Positions 1 to 11,339 of a stretch of DNA of 64,000 nt are shown piece by piece. The notes under the pieces were generated by a model that was not told where the DNA came from, did no database searches, and worked only from the letters and a program-made list of their open reading frames with translations. Every line of letters begins with the position of its first letter. Positions within the stretch are counted from its first letter, which is position 1. A program made the translations under genes and the position numbers. Origin of the DNA: Temnopleurus reevesii (taxonomy: Eukaryota > Echinodermata > Echinoidea > Temnopleuroida > Temnopleuridae); NCBI GenBank assembly GCA_036244855.1, contig BQKZ01000011.1, positions 90,123 through 154,122 of the forward strand, written 5' to 3'.

Positions 1-140
1 CCCCCCCCCCCCCCCCCCGGGGGGGGCGCCACATTTGAGGTGAAGAACTTTTTTGTTGGCTTGCCAGCTTAGCCGGGAGGGGCGGGGGCGCCAAATTTGG
101 GCTCAGCCCCCCGGGTATGAAAATCCTGGGTGCGCGCCTG
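1..140 (-). repeat. G/C-rich dispersed repeat, cut by the window edge
   Basis: Starts with 18 C then 7 G, followed by paired blocks containing GGCGCC and AAATTTGG, and ends near a GCGCGC/CCCAGGATTTT-type border (read on the minus strand). The same arrangement occurs in the opposite orientation at 25985-26180, which defines the repeat. Only part is inside the window. No coding potential is seen. The element class is not recognised. Confidence 0.6.
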
Positions 141-976
141 AGGGGCGTCACGGTATCTTTGTGACAGAAAGGCTAACATGAATGTCGTTGAGCAAATAAC
201 CGAGGGTTTGCTAGCAAACACACCTTGCATGCTGCCCTTGATCTTACAACAGCCTATAGACAGTTCCTTTTTTTCTTCACTCTTCATGCACCCTGAGACA
301 GAAAAAAAAAGAAGACAAAAGTGGGATCTACGGAATGATCAGGGATCAGCAGAAAGGTTAGTAGGCATTTAAAGAAATTGGCTCCACCTCCAATACTTTT
401 AAAATGCAAAGAATGAGAATCGAACAAAACATCAATGAGCCAAAAAATCGTATCTGCGAGCGAGAAAAAAAGTCACAGAAATAGGTTAAGGTCATTATAT
501 GCAAGTCGACCCTTTTTCCAGACAATAAGAATCAAACGGAAAATACCAGTAATACATAATAAAATCTGCAAAATTAGGTTGAGGTCACAATAGTGCAAAT
601 GCACAAGTACATTACGAGGAAGAGACGGTTGAAATACGTCACATCTTTTTCCGCTCTCCTTTTCCCTATATGAGATCTTATTTTCCCTTCCCTTTGATCG
701 AGAAACGCGAATGTTGATGAGCAAATAGCCGAAGGTCTATTACCAAACACACCTTTGTTGGATGCTGCCCTTGATCTTCGACAGTGTGCAGACAGTATAT
801 GTCTTTTTTTTTCTTCAATCTTCATGCACCATGAAAACAAAATGGGTAACAGGAGTGGGATTTAGGGACGGGTCCAAGATCTGCCGAGAGTGGAGGGGCA
901 ATTTGGTCAGAAAAGCTAAATGAATTGATTCCACCTCTCTTTTTTATGTTCAGATAATTTGATTCAAACGTAGGCC

Positions 977-1226
977 TTAATACCGACTCACACTTTTGCA
1001 TTTTAGCCTGTGTCGGCCCAGCGTTTTTGAAAATTGAAAACGCTCCGTGGATGCACAAAATAACAGGTAATACGATGGACTGACGTTTAGCGTTCGCTCC
1101 TAAAGCGTAAGCCAGACGTTGTTCTAACGTCTGATCCGCGCATACTGTGCACTCGGGGAGCATTTTGAATTTAAAAGAAGCCGGGTCGACGAAGGCTAAA
1201 AACGCCGAAGTGTAAGTCGGCCTTTA
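977..1226. mobile_element. Foldback MITE, family A copy 1
   Basis: An almost full-length palindrome of about 244 bp. The outer ends read ACCGACTCACAC and, inverted, GTGTAAGTCGGCCT. Inner arms repeat an AACGCTCC block and a GGACTGACGTT block in both orientations. It is flanked by TTA (977-979) and TTA (1224-1226), which suits a 3 bp TWA target duplication as made by PIF/Harbinger elements; that assignment is inference. It has no transposase. It sits inside the 560 bp tandem array. Confidence 0.8.
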
Positions 1227-2861
1227 AATATAAGTGAAGCAAATCTGAAAACGAGACGAAAAGAGGAGACGAAATATAGGTTAAGGTCATTATGTGCATG
1301 TCAAACCTTTTCCAGACAATAAGAATTAAACTGAAACCATCAGTAATACTAATATCTGCAGAACTAGGTTGAGGTCACAATAGTGCATATGCACAACGAC
1401 ATTACGAGGTAGAGACGATTGAAATAAGTCACATATTTTTCCTCTCTTTTTCCCCCACATGAGGTCTTATTTACCCTTCCCTTAGATCGAAAAACACGAA
1501 TGTTGATGAGCAAATAGCCGAAGGTCTATTACCAAACACACCATTGTTGGATGCTGCCCTTGATTTTGCAACAACGTGCAGATAGTGTCATTTTATTCTC
1601 GCCAATACTCATGCGCCATGAAACAAAAAAGAAGGTGCCAGGAGTGGGATTAAGGGACGAATCCAAGATCTGCTTGAAGGGGAGGGGGCATTTGTTAGAA
1701 AATCTAGAGAAGTTGTCTTCACCTCCTTTTTTTGGAAGTTCAAATAATAAGAATCGAATAAAAAGTAATGCAAAATTAAATCTGCAAATGAGACGAAAGG
1801 AAGAGGCCAAAATAGGTTAAGATCCTTACGTTCATGTTGAACCTTTTCTTAGACATTAAGAATCAATCCAAAAATATCAGCAATGTAAAATTGAATATGA
1901 AAAAGAGACGAAAAGAGGATGCAAAAATAGATCACATTAGCGCATGAGCTCATGTACATTACAAGTTGGAGATGATAAGATGGCGTCACTTCAATTTTTT
2001 TCTTCATTTTTACCAAATGAGGACTTATTTTCCCTTCCCTTAGATCGAGAAACACGAATGTTGATGAGCAAATATAGCCGAATGTCTATTACCAAACACA
2101 CCTTTGTTGGATGCTGCCCTTGATTGTGCGACACCGTGCAGACAGTGTCATTTTATTCTCGTCAATCCTCATGCACCATGGAAACAAAAAAGAAGGTGCC
2201 AGGAGTGGGATTAAGGGACGAATCCAGGATCTGCATGGACGCGAGTGGGCATGTGTTAGAAAATCTAGAGAAATTGTCTTCACCTGCGTTTTTAAAGTTC
2301 AAACAATAAGAATCGAATGAAAAGTAATGCAAAATTAAATCTGCAAATGAGACGAAAAGAAGAGGCTAAAATAGGTTAAGATCATTACGGTCATGTCAAA
2401 CCTTTTCCTAGACATTAAGAATCAATCTAAAAATATCAGCAATGCAAAATTGAATATGCAAAAGAGACGAAAAGAGGATGCAAAAATAGATCACATTATA
2501 TTGCATGAGCTAATGTACATTACGAGTTGGAAATGATAAGATGGCGTCACGTCAATTTTTTTTCTTCTTTTTACCATATGATGTCTTATTTTCCCTTCAC
2601 TTAGATCGAGAGACACAAATGTTGATGAGCAAATAGTCGAAGGTCTACCATCAAACACACCTTTCTTGTATGCTGCCCTTGATCTTCGACAGACAGTGTC
2701 TTCTTCCGTCAATCCTCATACGCCATGAAACAAAAAAAGGTGTTAGGAGTGGGATTTAGGGACGGGTCCAAGATCTGCTGAGAGAGGAGGGGGCATTTGT
2801 CAGAAAATTAAAAAAACCTGGCTCCACCTGCATTTTTGCACAGACAATGAGAATGTAACGT

Positions 2862-2993
2862 AAATGCCGATTCGCACTTTGCGTTTAAGCCTGCGTTGGC
2901 CCAGCTCCACGAGCGCCCAGAATAGTTTTTAATTGAAGTAAAACGCCGGGTCGACGCAGGCTAAAAACCACAAAGGTGTAAGTCGGCCTTTAA
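2862..2993. mobile_element. Foldback MITE, family A copy 2, internally deleted
   Basis: Keeps both outer ends (GCCGATTCGCAC and GGTGTAAGTCGGCCTT) but has lost most of the palindrome centre, leaving about 130 bp. It lies at the same position in the tandem unit as copy 1: both are followed by a TAAATAT..AGT block. It is therefore probably the same insertion, amplified with the array and then shortened. Confidence 0.75.
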
Positions 2994-3420
2994 ATATCAG
3001 TAATACAAATCTGAAAACGAGGCGAAGAGAGAATCACGACATCACGTTCATGTCAAACCTTTTCCTAGACAATACGATTTAAACGTAAAATATCGGTAAT
3101 ACATAATTGAATCTGAAAAAGATGCGAAAAGAGAAGGCAAAACTAGGTCGAGGTCACATATAGTACATATGGACACGTCCATTACATCCTTCTTACCGTA
3201 TGGCATTTTATTTTCCCCTTCCCTGAGATCGAGAATCATGAATTCCCGTTGAACAAATAGTCCAAGGCCTGCTTCTAAACATACTTTTTTTTACGCTGCC
3301 CTTGATCTTGCGGCAGCATGCAGACATGTTCCATCTTCCTTAACTCTTGTACCATTAGTGCATATACAAACGCATGTGACGAGTTGGAGATGATTGGAGG
3401 GCGTAACACTATCTCTGTGA

Positions 3421-3678
3421 TGCTCCCTGGATGCACAAATACGCGGGTCATACGGTAGATTGACGTTCGGCATTCAAATTCAAATTCAAATTCAAATTCA
3501 AATCATTTTATTTTTCAATTCTATAATGGAAATAACTAATGTGACAAAAGAAATAAAATTCGCTCATTAAGCGCAAGCTGAACGTCGTTATTCCGTGTGA
3601 TCCACGTATACTGGGCGTTCGGGTAGCGTGTTTAATTTTCAAAAACGCCGGATCAATGCAGGCTAAAACGCAAAGCAG
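3421..3678. mobile_element. Foldback MITE, family A copy 3, left end missing and interrupted
   Basis: Starts at the internal GCTCCCTGGATGCAC block and runs to GGCTAAAACGCAAAG near the right end. The centre is split by an 80 bp piece (3480-3561) with a TTCAAA-type tandem tail. Removing that piece rejoins a sequence like the centre of copy 1 (GGC ATTCGCTC), which supports a clean insertion. Confidence 0.7.
3480..3561 (-). mobile_element. LINE 3' end fragment nested in family A copy 3
   Basis: Read on the minus strand, a short AT-rich piece ends in five tandem AATTTG repeats after AAATAAAATG. Short tandem tails of this kind are typical of CR1/L2-like non-LTR retrotransposon 3' ends. A second tail of the same design lies at 32368-32500. 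No coding part remains. Confidence 0.5.
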
Positions 3679-4221
3679 TTTATTTTCCCTTCCCTCAGTT
3701 CGAGAAACATAAATGTTGATGAGTAAATAGCCGAAGTCCTGCTGCAAAACACACCTTTTACGCTTTGTCTTTTTTTTCTTAAGGGGTTAGTGAGGAAAAC
3801 ATACAAAACATGACATTTTATTGGGCTCGAAAATATTTTTAAAATAATGCAAACCAGACACATCTAATGCTTCTTTTGATAATCTTTATCTTCCTCCATT
3901 GACCATCAATTGTCTTACATGATATGAAAATTACAAGTAAATTCCCAAAACGATATGCAAACTCACAAGTTACTCTGATGTAGTTACAATCGGTTTTTAT
4001 TATTGAATAATAACGTTTTAATTGATAACGTTTGGTACATTTTAACAGTGCCATGAACTTATTTCTATGGTTTCTGTGATTTATTTGGATTGCGCATATA
4101 TGATATCTAAAAAAAATAGAAAACACTTTCATCTTTGGCTATTAATGGACTACATGCAGTCATAAAAATATCTTCGGAGTTTCCAAGCATACCCTTTTTT
4201 AGTTTTGAGCTTTTCGATAAA

Positions 4222-4400
4222 AATAATAATAATGATAATAGATGCAATTTATATAGTGCACGTATCCACTCTGCTGAGTGCTCAAGGCGCTTTACATTAT
4301 TATTACCCTGGCTTTAGCCCGGCAGCCATTCACGGCGCACTTGGCATTTCAAAGAATAAATATTCCTGCCAGGTACCCGTTCACCTCACCTAAAGAGAAG
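4222..4400 (-). mobile_element. SINE-like repeat N, partial
   Basis: AAT-rich start, then TTTATATAGTGCAC, GTGCTCAAGGCGCTTTACA, and further on TTCACCTCACCT. Related pieces lie at 37238-37490, 40885-41035, 44398-44545, 58730-58795 and 63555-63640. The copy at 37238 carries a tRNA-like box on the minus strand (GGGATTCGAACACACGA), so the family is probably a tRNA-headed SINE with an AAT tail, here in minus orientation. Confidence 0.6.
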
Positions 4401-4740
4401 TGTGTCCTTCTTTTACTTTTTACAGACTATCTATTTGGAATTTAAATTTGATTAGCCGGAAACAAAACTTTAATAAAATACACAAAAATGACGAATATAT
4501 CCTGGGTTTTGTTGTGTGTATGTTTCGTTTTTTTTTTCTTACTAGATCCCCATTGGTAAGAAGAAGGTGGTGTCATGAGCGGGACGATAGTAGAGAAGAG
4601 GTGCATAACAGCTCGCGATGTATAGTACATGGTGGTATTTGATATAGGCTAAGACCCCTAAACAGCCCGGGGATGTTTTCTCATGTAATAGCAACGACTG
4701 TTTTTAGGAGCCGAGTCTTTTCAAAACAGGTTGTCGATGC

Positions 4741-5016
4741 TTACGGCCGACTCGCACCTTTGCGTTTTTAACTTGCGTCGGCCCAGCGTTTTTAGAAATT
4801 AAAAACGCTACCCGGGCGCAAAGTATACGCTTATCAGACGATGGACTGAAGTTCGGCTTGCCCTTGAGGAGCGTATGACGAAAGTTATTCCACCAAATGA
4901 CCTGCGTCTTGGTGCGTCCGGGAAGCGTTTTAAATTGTCCAAAAAAAAGAAAAACCGCTATCATCCCTGATCATGCGTCGGCAGACTAAAGACGCAAAGG
5001 TGTAAGTCTGCCTTTA
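4741..5016. mobile_element. Foldback MITE, family A copy 4
   Basis: Begins GGCCGACTCGCACCTTTGCG and ends CGCAAAGGTGTAAGTCTGCC, with TTA at 4741-4743 and 5014-5016. The internal arms hold AAAACGCT and GACTGAAGTTCGGCTT in the expected mirrored order. It is about 270 bp, slightly longer than the other copies. Confidence 0.8.
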
Positions 5017-5019
5017 GAG

Positions 5020-6340
5020 GGTGATAGGTATACATGCGTGCCTTGATGGTGGGGGTGTTGCATGATTGCGCCACACAAACTAGAGTCAAATGCATGTCCA
5101 TAGTACAGCGGCCCATGTTACACAGAGGCATATATGGCTTGTCACATCGAAATAAGACAGAATGTTCCAGGTCTGAAATTGAAAAATGTTGGGATAATGG
5201 ATAATAAACTGATTTTCTTATTTTTTTTTAAATCTGCCGTTGTTCATAATAAAATTGTCCCCAAAACCATGCAGAAACAAATAAGGAATAAAAACCAATC
5301 TCCGGATCCTTGTGTGTATTTTTTAGATCATTTCGGCAAAATACCCGAGCAAAACTCATTCCATTGGAATATCCCCCTTCCGAAGAAAGAAATGGATCAA
5401 TATCATAAATGAAAGTTTACAAAATGGGAAATTAGAAAATTAATTTGAAAAAAAGAATGGAATGACTTTTGTCTAATTTCGACCTCAGAAGTCACATGTG
5501 CTTAATTTCATTTATTTAGAAAGACGCGATAGTGAAGGTAGCAGCGGTGCATAGAAGAACATGAACACTTTAGCTATCCAAATGTGACTAGGGCATCACT
5601 CTGACATTTTCAGATTAAAGCTACAGTTAAAAAGGCAGATTCTAGAAAAATGTAAAGTTGTCTTTAAAATCACCATGTTGAGCGTAATACAAAACAATCA
5701 TTATATATCGAATTAGGTACCACAAATCAAGTTTTAAACAAAGATTTTCCGCTAAATGTGTAATCATCTATTCGATGATTAGTAGACCACGCCCAATGAG
5801 CGTGGTATTTCTCACTGGAGCATGCAGCGAATCAATGGCGCATTTTTACATCGTGTTTTATGTAGATATTAAAGATATGTATTTAAACTGAAAATAGATG
5901 AACATGTTTCTTAATTTTTATCTGTCCTTTACCCCGACCCCATTGCGGCCAAAATTTCATTGCTAATCTCTTATTAATCATTTTTGTTCCTAGATATGTT
6001 TTCAATGAATTTGCAATTCAATCCGAATACTTAAAACCATTCTGAAGATCTAAAAAAAATAAAACAACATCCTCTTTATTGATAAATTACCACACAAAGG
6101 AACGAGCGTGGAGGGAAGTGATATGCATATTGGATGAACACATTTTGCATGATTATTCGGTTGAGGAAATACTTCATAATGAACTAAGATCCATTTTCCT
6201 CACTAAAAGGCATCACCGAAGGCTTCTTCAATAGTCATTCACTGTTCATCTTATTTGGACCATTTCATGAACTTGTCAGGTGGATTATAAAACAGACAAC
6301 AGCTTTTGGCACTCTTTTTAGATTTTTGTTCATGTTTTAG
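5020..6340. other. AT-rich stretch, nothing recognised
   Basis: I see no exon, repeat family member or RNA gene here. The 92-codon open frame at 5134-5412 has no recognisable domain and an A/T-biased composition, so I do not call it. Confidence 0.5.
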
Positions 6341-6359
6341 CATTTATATTATATAAGAA

Positions 6360-6452
6360 ATGGGAAGGAGGAAAAGGAGGAGAGAGGGGGAGGGGGAGGG
6401 GGCGGGGACGAGCGAGAGAGGGAGAAGGGGAGGGGAGGAAGGGTGGTGCATG
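6360..6452 (+). repeat. Purine-rich, G-run tract
   Basis: About 90 bases almost entirely A and G, with runs of four to six G. It could form triplex or G-quadruplex structures. It is a simple-sequence tract. Confidence 0.75.
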
Positions 6453-7071
6453 TACTATTCACTGCATGGAAGCAGACAAATCTAATGCCTTGTCGTCTAG
6501 GCATATTATCACTTTCCTCTCATTAGAAACAAATATGTGATGGAATAAGGCGGTCAGAGCCCGTTTGGACAGCCGGCCATTAAAGCTGGTGTGAAATGGA
6601 TTATAGAAGTGCTAGAATAGGTCATCGAGATGTCATTTGCCCCATTATAACCAATTGTCGGCAGATGATGGAAATCGATGAGAAAGATATTTCAGACATG
6701 TAGCTTAAATTCACTCGAAAACAACCGAGAATATTTCATAATGTATGTACATTATTATAGGACCTACATATTTTTTTAAGATCTGTTAAAGTTTATAAAT
6801 ACATAACTGAAAACTAAGATTGCATAGTTCTTTATTCATTCGAAGAAAGACAACGACCTGTATGACAAAGGTAATGGTAAACTAATTGACCCTCGGGATG
6901 TCCCCTTTTTAAGGGGGCACTATACTCACAACATATGCAAATCACACATTCATTTAAATTACACACTTGCACCATAAAAAACCAATTCAAACCAATCAAG
7001 TTATATACCAAATTAAAGGTCATGATATAAGGATTTATTTCTTGGTCATTTTATTATGTAAAATTTATCCT

Positions 7072-7107
7072 GGTTACCATGGCAACCAAATGCTTGCATG
7101 TGATTGG
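7072..7107 (+). promoter_or_regulatory. X-box followed by inverted CCAAT box (module 1)
   Basis: GGTTACCATGGCAACC at 7072-7087 is a full match to the palindromic X-box bound by RFX factors. TGATTGG, the Y-box/NF-Y form of CCAAT, follows at 7101-7107. X and Y boxes at similar spacing are known from RFX/NF-Y promoters. Here they lie inside transposon D. Function is not shown by sequence alone. Confidence 0.5.
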
Positions 7108-7197
7108 ATAGCAGTAAAATGTATATAACTTAAATGTACATGGACATTATCAGTTCAAACTTTGTACATGTATTCAGAATGACAAACCACAAAAATC

Positions 7198-7258
7198 TGA
7201 TTGGGCAATTTAAGTTCAAGGTCACCGCGTTACCGTGGCAACCAAATTTGGCCAATCA
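7198..7258 (+). promoter_or_regulatory. Second X-box with CCAAT boxes on both sides (module 2)
   Basis: GTTACCGTGGCAACC at 7229-7243 is a one-base variant of the X-box core. CTGATTGG lies upstream (7198-7205) and CCAATCAG downstream (7252-7259). Together with module 1 this gives two X-boxes 157 bp apart within one mobile element. Confidence 0.45.
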
Positions 7259-7620
7259 GAAATTAATACCCTGTAATTCAAAAATTGTAATTGATAATGA
7301 TAAACTGTCAATAAAAATCAATTATAACAGTGTCCTCAACAAACTGGCCAAATTTGGTGCAATTCCTATTGATAGTTTTAAAGTTATTTAACATAATGTG
7401 ACGCAAGATCCCAAAAACAAGAAATATAATAAAACGCTGACAAAGATGGCGCTTTGTTTTCAACCTATGATTGTGTGTCTTTTGAGCAAGAACAACACGT
7501 AATTTGCTAAATGGCCTATGTACATAAAGTACATACAAACAGTATTACTGTTGTGTCATTTATTGCCATAGAAAAAAAAATCTTAATTTTTTTACCATAT
7601 TGAGTATAGTGCCCCCTTAA

Positions 7621-8460
7621 TGTTAGTTCTGTTCTTGGAATGGCTAAATGAAATCCGGTGTTTTGGGTTGAAAAGCCGAAATCATTTGCAATATCTTCCT
7701 AACCGGGAATTCTGTAAAAGCCCGTCGTAACAAATACAATATTCCACTCAGTTTTTGCAAAAGCCTATCTCATACTACTTAAGTTAAAGCACTTATATTA
7801 CGTTTAAGTGTATAGTTTTGCCTTAAATGCGTGTGTTTTTAACAGGTTCTTTAAAAATCTGGTGAATTCCTATTGCAATACACTCTTATTTCAATTATAA
7901 TGATGCAACAATAATTTTATTTACATGACCCACTCACATTTTTGAATACTTTCCACATCAAGATGACAAGGAACAGGATTCCCTTCATCAATATACAAAA
8001 AAATATCACAAATGTTTTGTGTCGCTAAGCCTTATTTATACCTCTGCATTGGCTTAGTGCTTTGTGTTCTCCAGCCCTTCTAAAAAATGTTGATCAGTTT
8101 AAGAATACCCTCCCCCATCCCCGGCTCTTCATACCCATATTCGCGTTATAAAGAGCACCCGTCTCTTTATCAACTCGCAGGAAGGATTAAATATAGTTAG
8201 TATGACGACAAGTGAGGCTGGCCATCAAGCTAAGGTGACAGATATTTGTCGTAATGCGATCGCGTCATTCAATGTCATGACTCGGGCCCATGTCAGCGGG
8301 AAGCCGGGTGTTTGCAGGCCGACTGATTAGGCGAACAGATTGTCGCTGGCTGGGTGACCCCCTGGTGCCCGATCAGGGCTTCTGATAACTACAGTCGGTT
8401 GAGATTTTAGTTCGCTTGACTGTTACATATAGTTGAGCGTTGTTGAGCGCGAGATAGATC
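7621..8460. other. Intergenic or intronic stretch; GC-richer patch at 8200-8400
   Basis: Mostly AT-rich with nothing recognised. The part at about 8205-8400 is clearly more GC-rich than its surroundings, non-repetitive, and without an open frame of note. It could be a conserved regulatory element, but there is no direct sign of this. Confidence 0.4.
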
Positions 8461-8464
8461 ACGT

Positions 8465-8640
8465 GTGTTTGTGCGTGTATGTAATTGCCTGTATGTGTGT
8501 GTGTGTAAGTGGGTAGGTGCGTTTGTTTGTGTGTGTTGTACATCTTACTCACTTTCTCTCTCTGTTAAGTGACGGATTGACAATGTATTTGCGTGTGTGT
8601 ATGTGTGTGTGTCATTACTTATGTTTTTGCATAGTTTAGA
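8465..8640 (+). repeat. Degenerate GT microsatellite region
   Basis: Interrupted TG runs, with another short TG block near 8800-8850 and a GA run at 8855-8878. It is one of several composite GT/GA regions in the window. Confidence 0.8.
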
Positions 8641-9321
8641 TATGAGGTGTGATAAGGGACTTTTGTAATTATATACCCCACAATATCTACCACCTCAAAA
8701 AAATAGAAAAAAAACATATACGTAGCGATAAAGTTATTAATTGATTTAACAATACTAATGATTATATAAGTGTATTGTGTATATTAGTGTAAGTTTGCGG
8801 TTGTGTGTGTGCTTTTTTAGACTGTATGTTTGTGTGCATGTGTGTGTTTGAGAAAAGAGAGATAGAAAGAGAGAGAAATGGCTAAATTTTTATCCACCCA
8901 ATCCATATTTTCGATGAAAATTTGTAGTCACATCTACGTTAGATATGAAACTATTTGAAGAAAATCATTAATATCAAAATTTCTTAGTACTCCAAGTTAA
9001 AGAATTGTATGTATAAGCTCTTTGTTCTCGAAGCATTGAAAGCTTATCGATGCCTTTCAGACATATCAATAGATAAGTTATGTAAACTCTATATCAGTCA
9101 CATATTTGGGTTTACACCCAAAGTATTGTACATACATTTCTTATTGCGCCTTTGTATTGTATAGGGGAGTGCTTGCAGGGCGTAACAATTTATATTTGTT
9201 GAGCACAGGCCGAACAAATTGAATATGAGTCAAACGCGTTCCCTGTGTATTCCTGCATATAAAGGTGTGTTTTGTAATTCCCATTGGTCATATATGTCGT
9301 AACTGTGTATGATCCTTTACT

Positions 9322-9564
9322 AAATGCTGGCTAACACCTTTGCATGTTTAACCAACGTCTGCCTATAGATTTCATGGCGTTCTCTAGACGCAGAAATGTG
9401 GAGGAAGGACTCTTGACGGACTTTGTATACCTCCGTCTAGAGCTTGTCGTTTGAAAGTGTACACGTCAAGTAAGCGTCGTTCATATGTATTTCTTTGTTG
9501 AAAGAGCGTCATGGACGCTTCGCAGACGTTGGCGATACAAATGCAAACGTATGGGTCAGCCTTA
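9322..9564. mobile_element. Foldback MITE, diverged family A variant
   Basis: The ends match family A in layout (GGCTAACACCTTTGCAT at left, ATGCAAACGTATGGGTCAGCC at right), flanked by TAA 9322-9324 and TTA 9562-9564. The centre differs: it carries GTGGAGGAAGGACTCTTGACGG and GACGTCAAGTAAGCG-like blocks shared with a fragment at 34540-34690. This suggests a subfamily with its own centre. Confidence 0.65.
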
Positions 9565-10099
9565 AATGAATACCCAGCAAAACTAAGTTCACTGACAGAG
9601 AATATGGGTTGAATTCAATCACTTCATTATCGTTAACCGAACTGCTTGAATGACTGTGCATGTGCAGAATTCTCTTGAAAAGATAACAAAGTGGTTGAAA
9701 GGTGTTGTATTTGTTTTGCGTGCCATGGATGTCTGTCGAGTACATGAATGAAAACTTCGAAAGTGAAACCACATAGAAATATTGATTTCACCTTAGTTGC
9801 CCTTTTTTGGAGGGGGGGGGGTGTCTTTTGACATAGCAAAGAGAAAAGGATGAAAAATTCAACTCTTAGACAGCTTGAACAACGTCCCTCCAAGTTCATC
9901 TATTGACTTTGCCCAGTCACGTGACCTGGGTCTATTTGCTGAGTATCACTTGAATAATACATGGAGTGAGAAATGCTTAGCCTGAATTCCGATTGAGGAG
10001 CACCAGCGAAAATAGGACACGGTTTTGGTTTTGAAGAGGTATTGGTGATCACAGTCTCTTCCCTCTTCTCTTTTTGCATCTCATCACCTATGTCTCGTC

Positions 10100-10351
10100 T
10101 TAAGGCTGACTCACACCTTTGCGTTTTTAACCTGCGTCGGCACAGCGTATTTGGGCATTAAAACGCTCCTTGGACGTTCAACGTACACTGACCAGATGGT
10201 GAACTGACGTTCGGCTTCCGCTAAAGGAGCGTCCACCGAACATTGGTTCACCGTATGACGTGCGTCTATGTGCGTCCATGGAGCGTTTTTAAATTTCAGA
10301 TATGCTGGGGCGACGCAGGATAAAAAACGCAAAGGTGTGAGTCGGCCGTTA
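10100..10351. mobile_element. Foldback MITE, family A copy 5
   Basis: Intact copy: AGGCTGACTCACACCTTTGCG at left, CGCAAAGGTGTGAGTCGGCCG at right, TTA on both sides (10100-10102, 10349-10351). The 246 bp body is palindromic, with the centre near GCTAAAGGAGCGTCC. It is one of the best copies for defining the family. Confidence 0.85.
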
Positions 10352-10744
10352 GCACTGGAGCAGAAAAACTTTCGTCGCACAAACTTCCGTGGTGGCTAGG
10401 AATTGTTATCGTACAATAAATAGCATTACACATCAACGCTTCGTGTGACGAGATTTTTTTCATCATAATTGCGTTGCGTTGCTTGTGAGGAAGGTAAAAA
10501 GCTGGTTATTTTGGAGTGGGCCCGCAATCCTATTTGTATTTTTGAAGATAATGAATTGATTCAGAGGATCAGGTTTCAGTCTGTTTCAATTTGTACACGG
10601 TGACGATAATGGCTAGCCCGCGATGTATCCACATCTATGAACAAAATACACCAAACAAACACTGAACACCGAACAAAATACACCAAACACCAAACATACT
10701 TAACCACCATGCATAGAATATGTTCCTCAAACACTGCACATATC

Positions 10745-10815
10745 GTCATCCTTCCTTTCACAATCACACACATACACACCCATACAAACACACACAAAAA
10801 GTCACACACTTATAG
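10745..10815 (+). repeat. CA microsatellite, degenerate
   Basis: Interrupted ACACAC runs. Open frames on either strand here are simple-sequence artefacts. An ATCTAACGTAGAT palindrome lies 75 bp downstream (10891-10903). Confidence 0.75.
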
Positions 10816-11265
10816 AAAACTAGAATAATCTGGAATGCCGTGCGTCCGTTTTGGTATCTATGACTCTCTTCAAACTACGTTCACATCTAACGTAGATCAT
10901 GATCACGTGACTTTCCAAATCTCCATATAGTTTGAGAGAGGACTTGATTCCTAAAATCTTGCACGAACTCTTTTGTATCCTTCTCTCTCACGTGTAAACA
11001 CATAAAAACACAAACCCATACACAAACTTTTGCTCCATTTCAAGAATTGTTCTCATATTTATACATAAAAGTATTTAAAAAATGTATGTACACGCACACT
11101 GAGTGCCTTCGTGTGCTTAAAGCTCAACCCCCTTCATATCATGCGCACTTGCACATACCCATTTCCTGACGCACACACTCACACCAAACACCTCTTTTCT
11201 GACTTTACCTCACATTTATTCAATCTTACCCTTTTTCCTCAATACACAAAGTATACCCAAACCTC

Positions 11266-11335
11266 TTGATGCACCCACACACAAACACACACACAAACAT
11301 ACACATAAACACACATACACACATACAGACCAGAG
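11266..11335 (+). repeat. CA microsatellite, degenerate
   Basis: ACACAAACACACAC-type runs over about 70 bases, within a broader CA-biased region from 11000. Confidence 0.75.
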
Positions 11336-11339
11336 TATT

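Larger units (their letters stand above)
160..3780. repeat. Degraded tandem array, unit about 560 bp, about seven copies
   Basis: The landmark GATGAGCAAATAG recurs at about 181, 711, 1500, 2059, 2619, 3241 and 3713, followed each time by a CAAACACACC block and, about 40 bp on, TGCTGCCCTTGAT (degraded in the last copy). Uninterrupted copies are 559-560 bp apart (1500 to 2059 to 2619). Longer or shorter spacings (789, 622, 472) are explained by inserted or deleted family A foldbacks. Each unit also carries internal sub-repeats with AGACAATAAGAATC. Short ORFs in it are repeated in several units, so they are a by-product of the repeat. It could be a local satellite or a tandemly amplified transposon piece. 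Confidence 0.85.
6909..7620. mobile_element. TTAA-flanked non-autonomous transposon D
   Basis: Perfect 16 bp terminal inverted repeats GGGGGCACTATACTCA (6913-6928) and TGAGTATAGTGCCCCC (7601-7616), each bordered by TTAA (6909-6912 and 7617-7620). Total length with the target sites is 712 bp. TTAA targets with purine-rich ends fit the Kolobok group better than piggyBac, whose ends usually start CCC; this is inference. The body is AT-rich with no transposase frame. It holds two X-box motifs and CCAAT boxes (separate entries). Confidence 0.85.
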
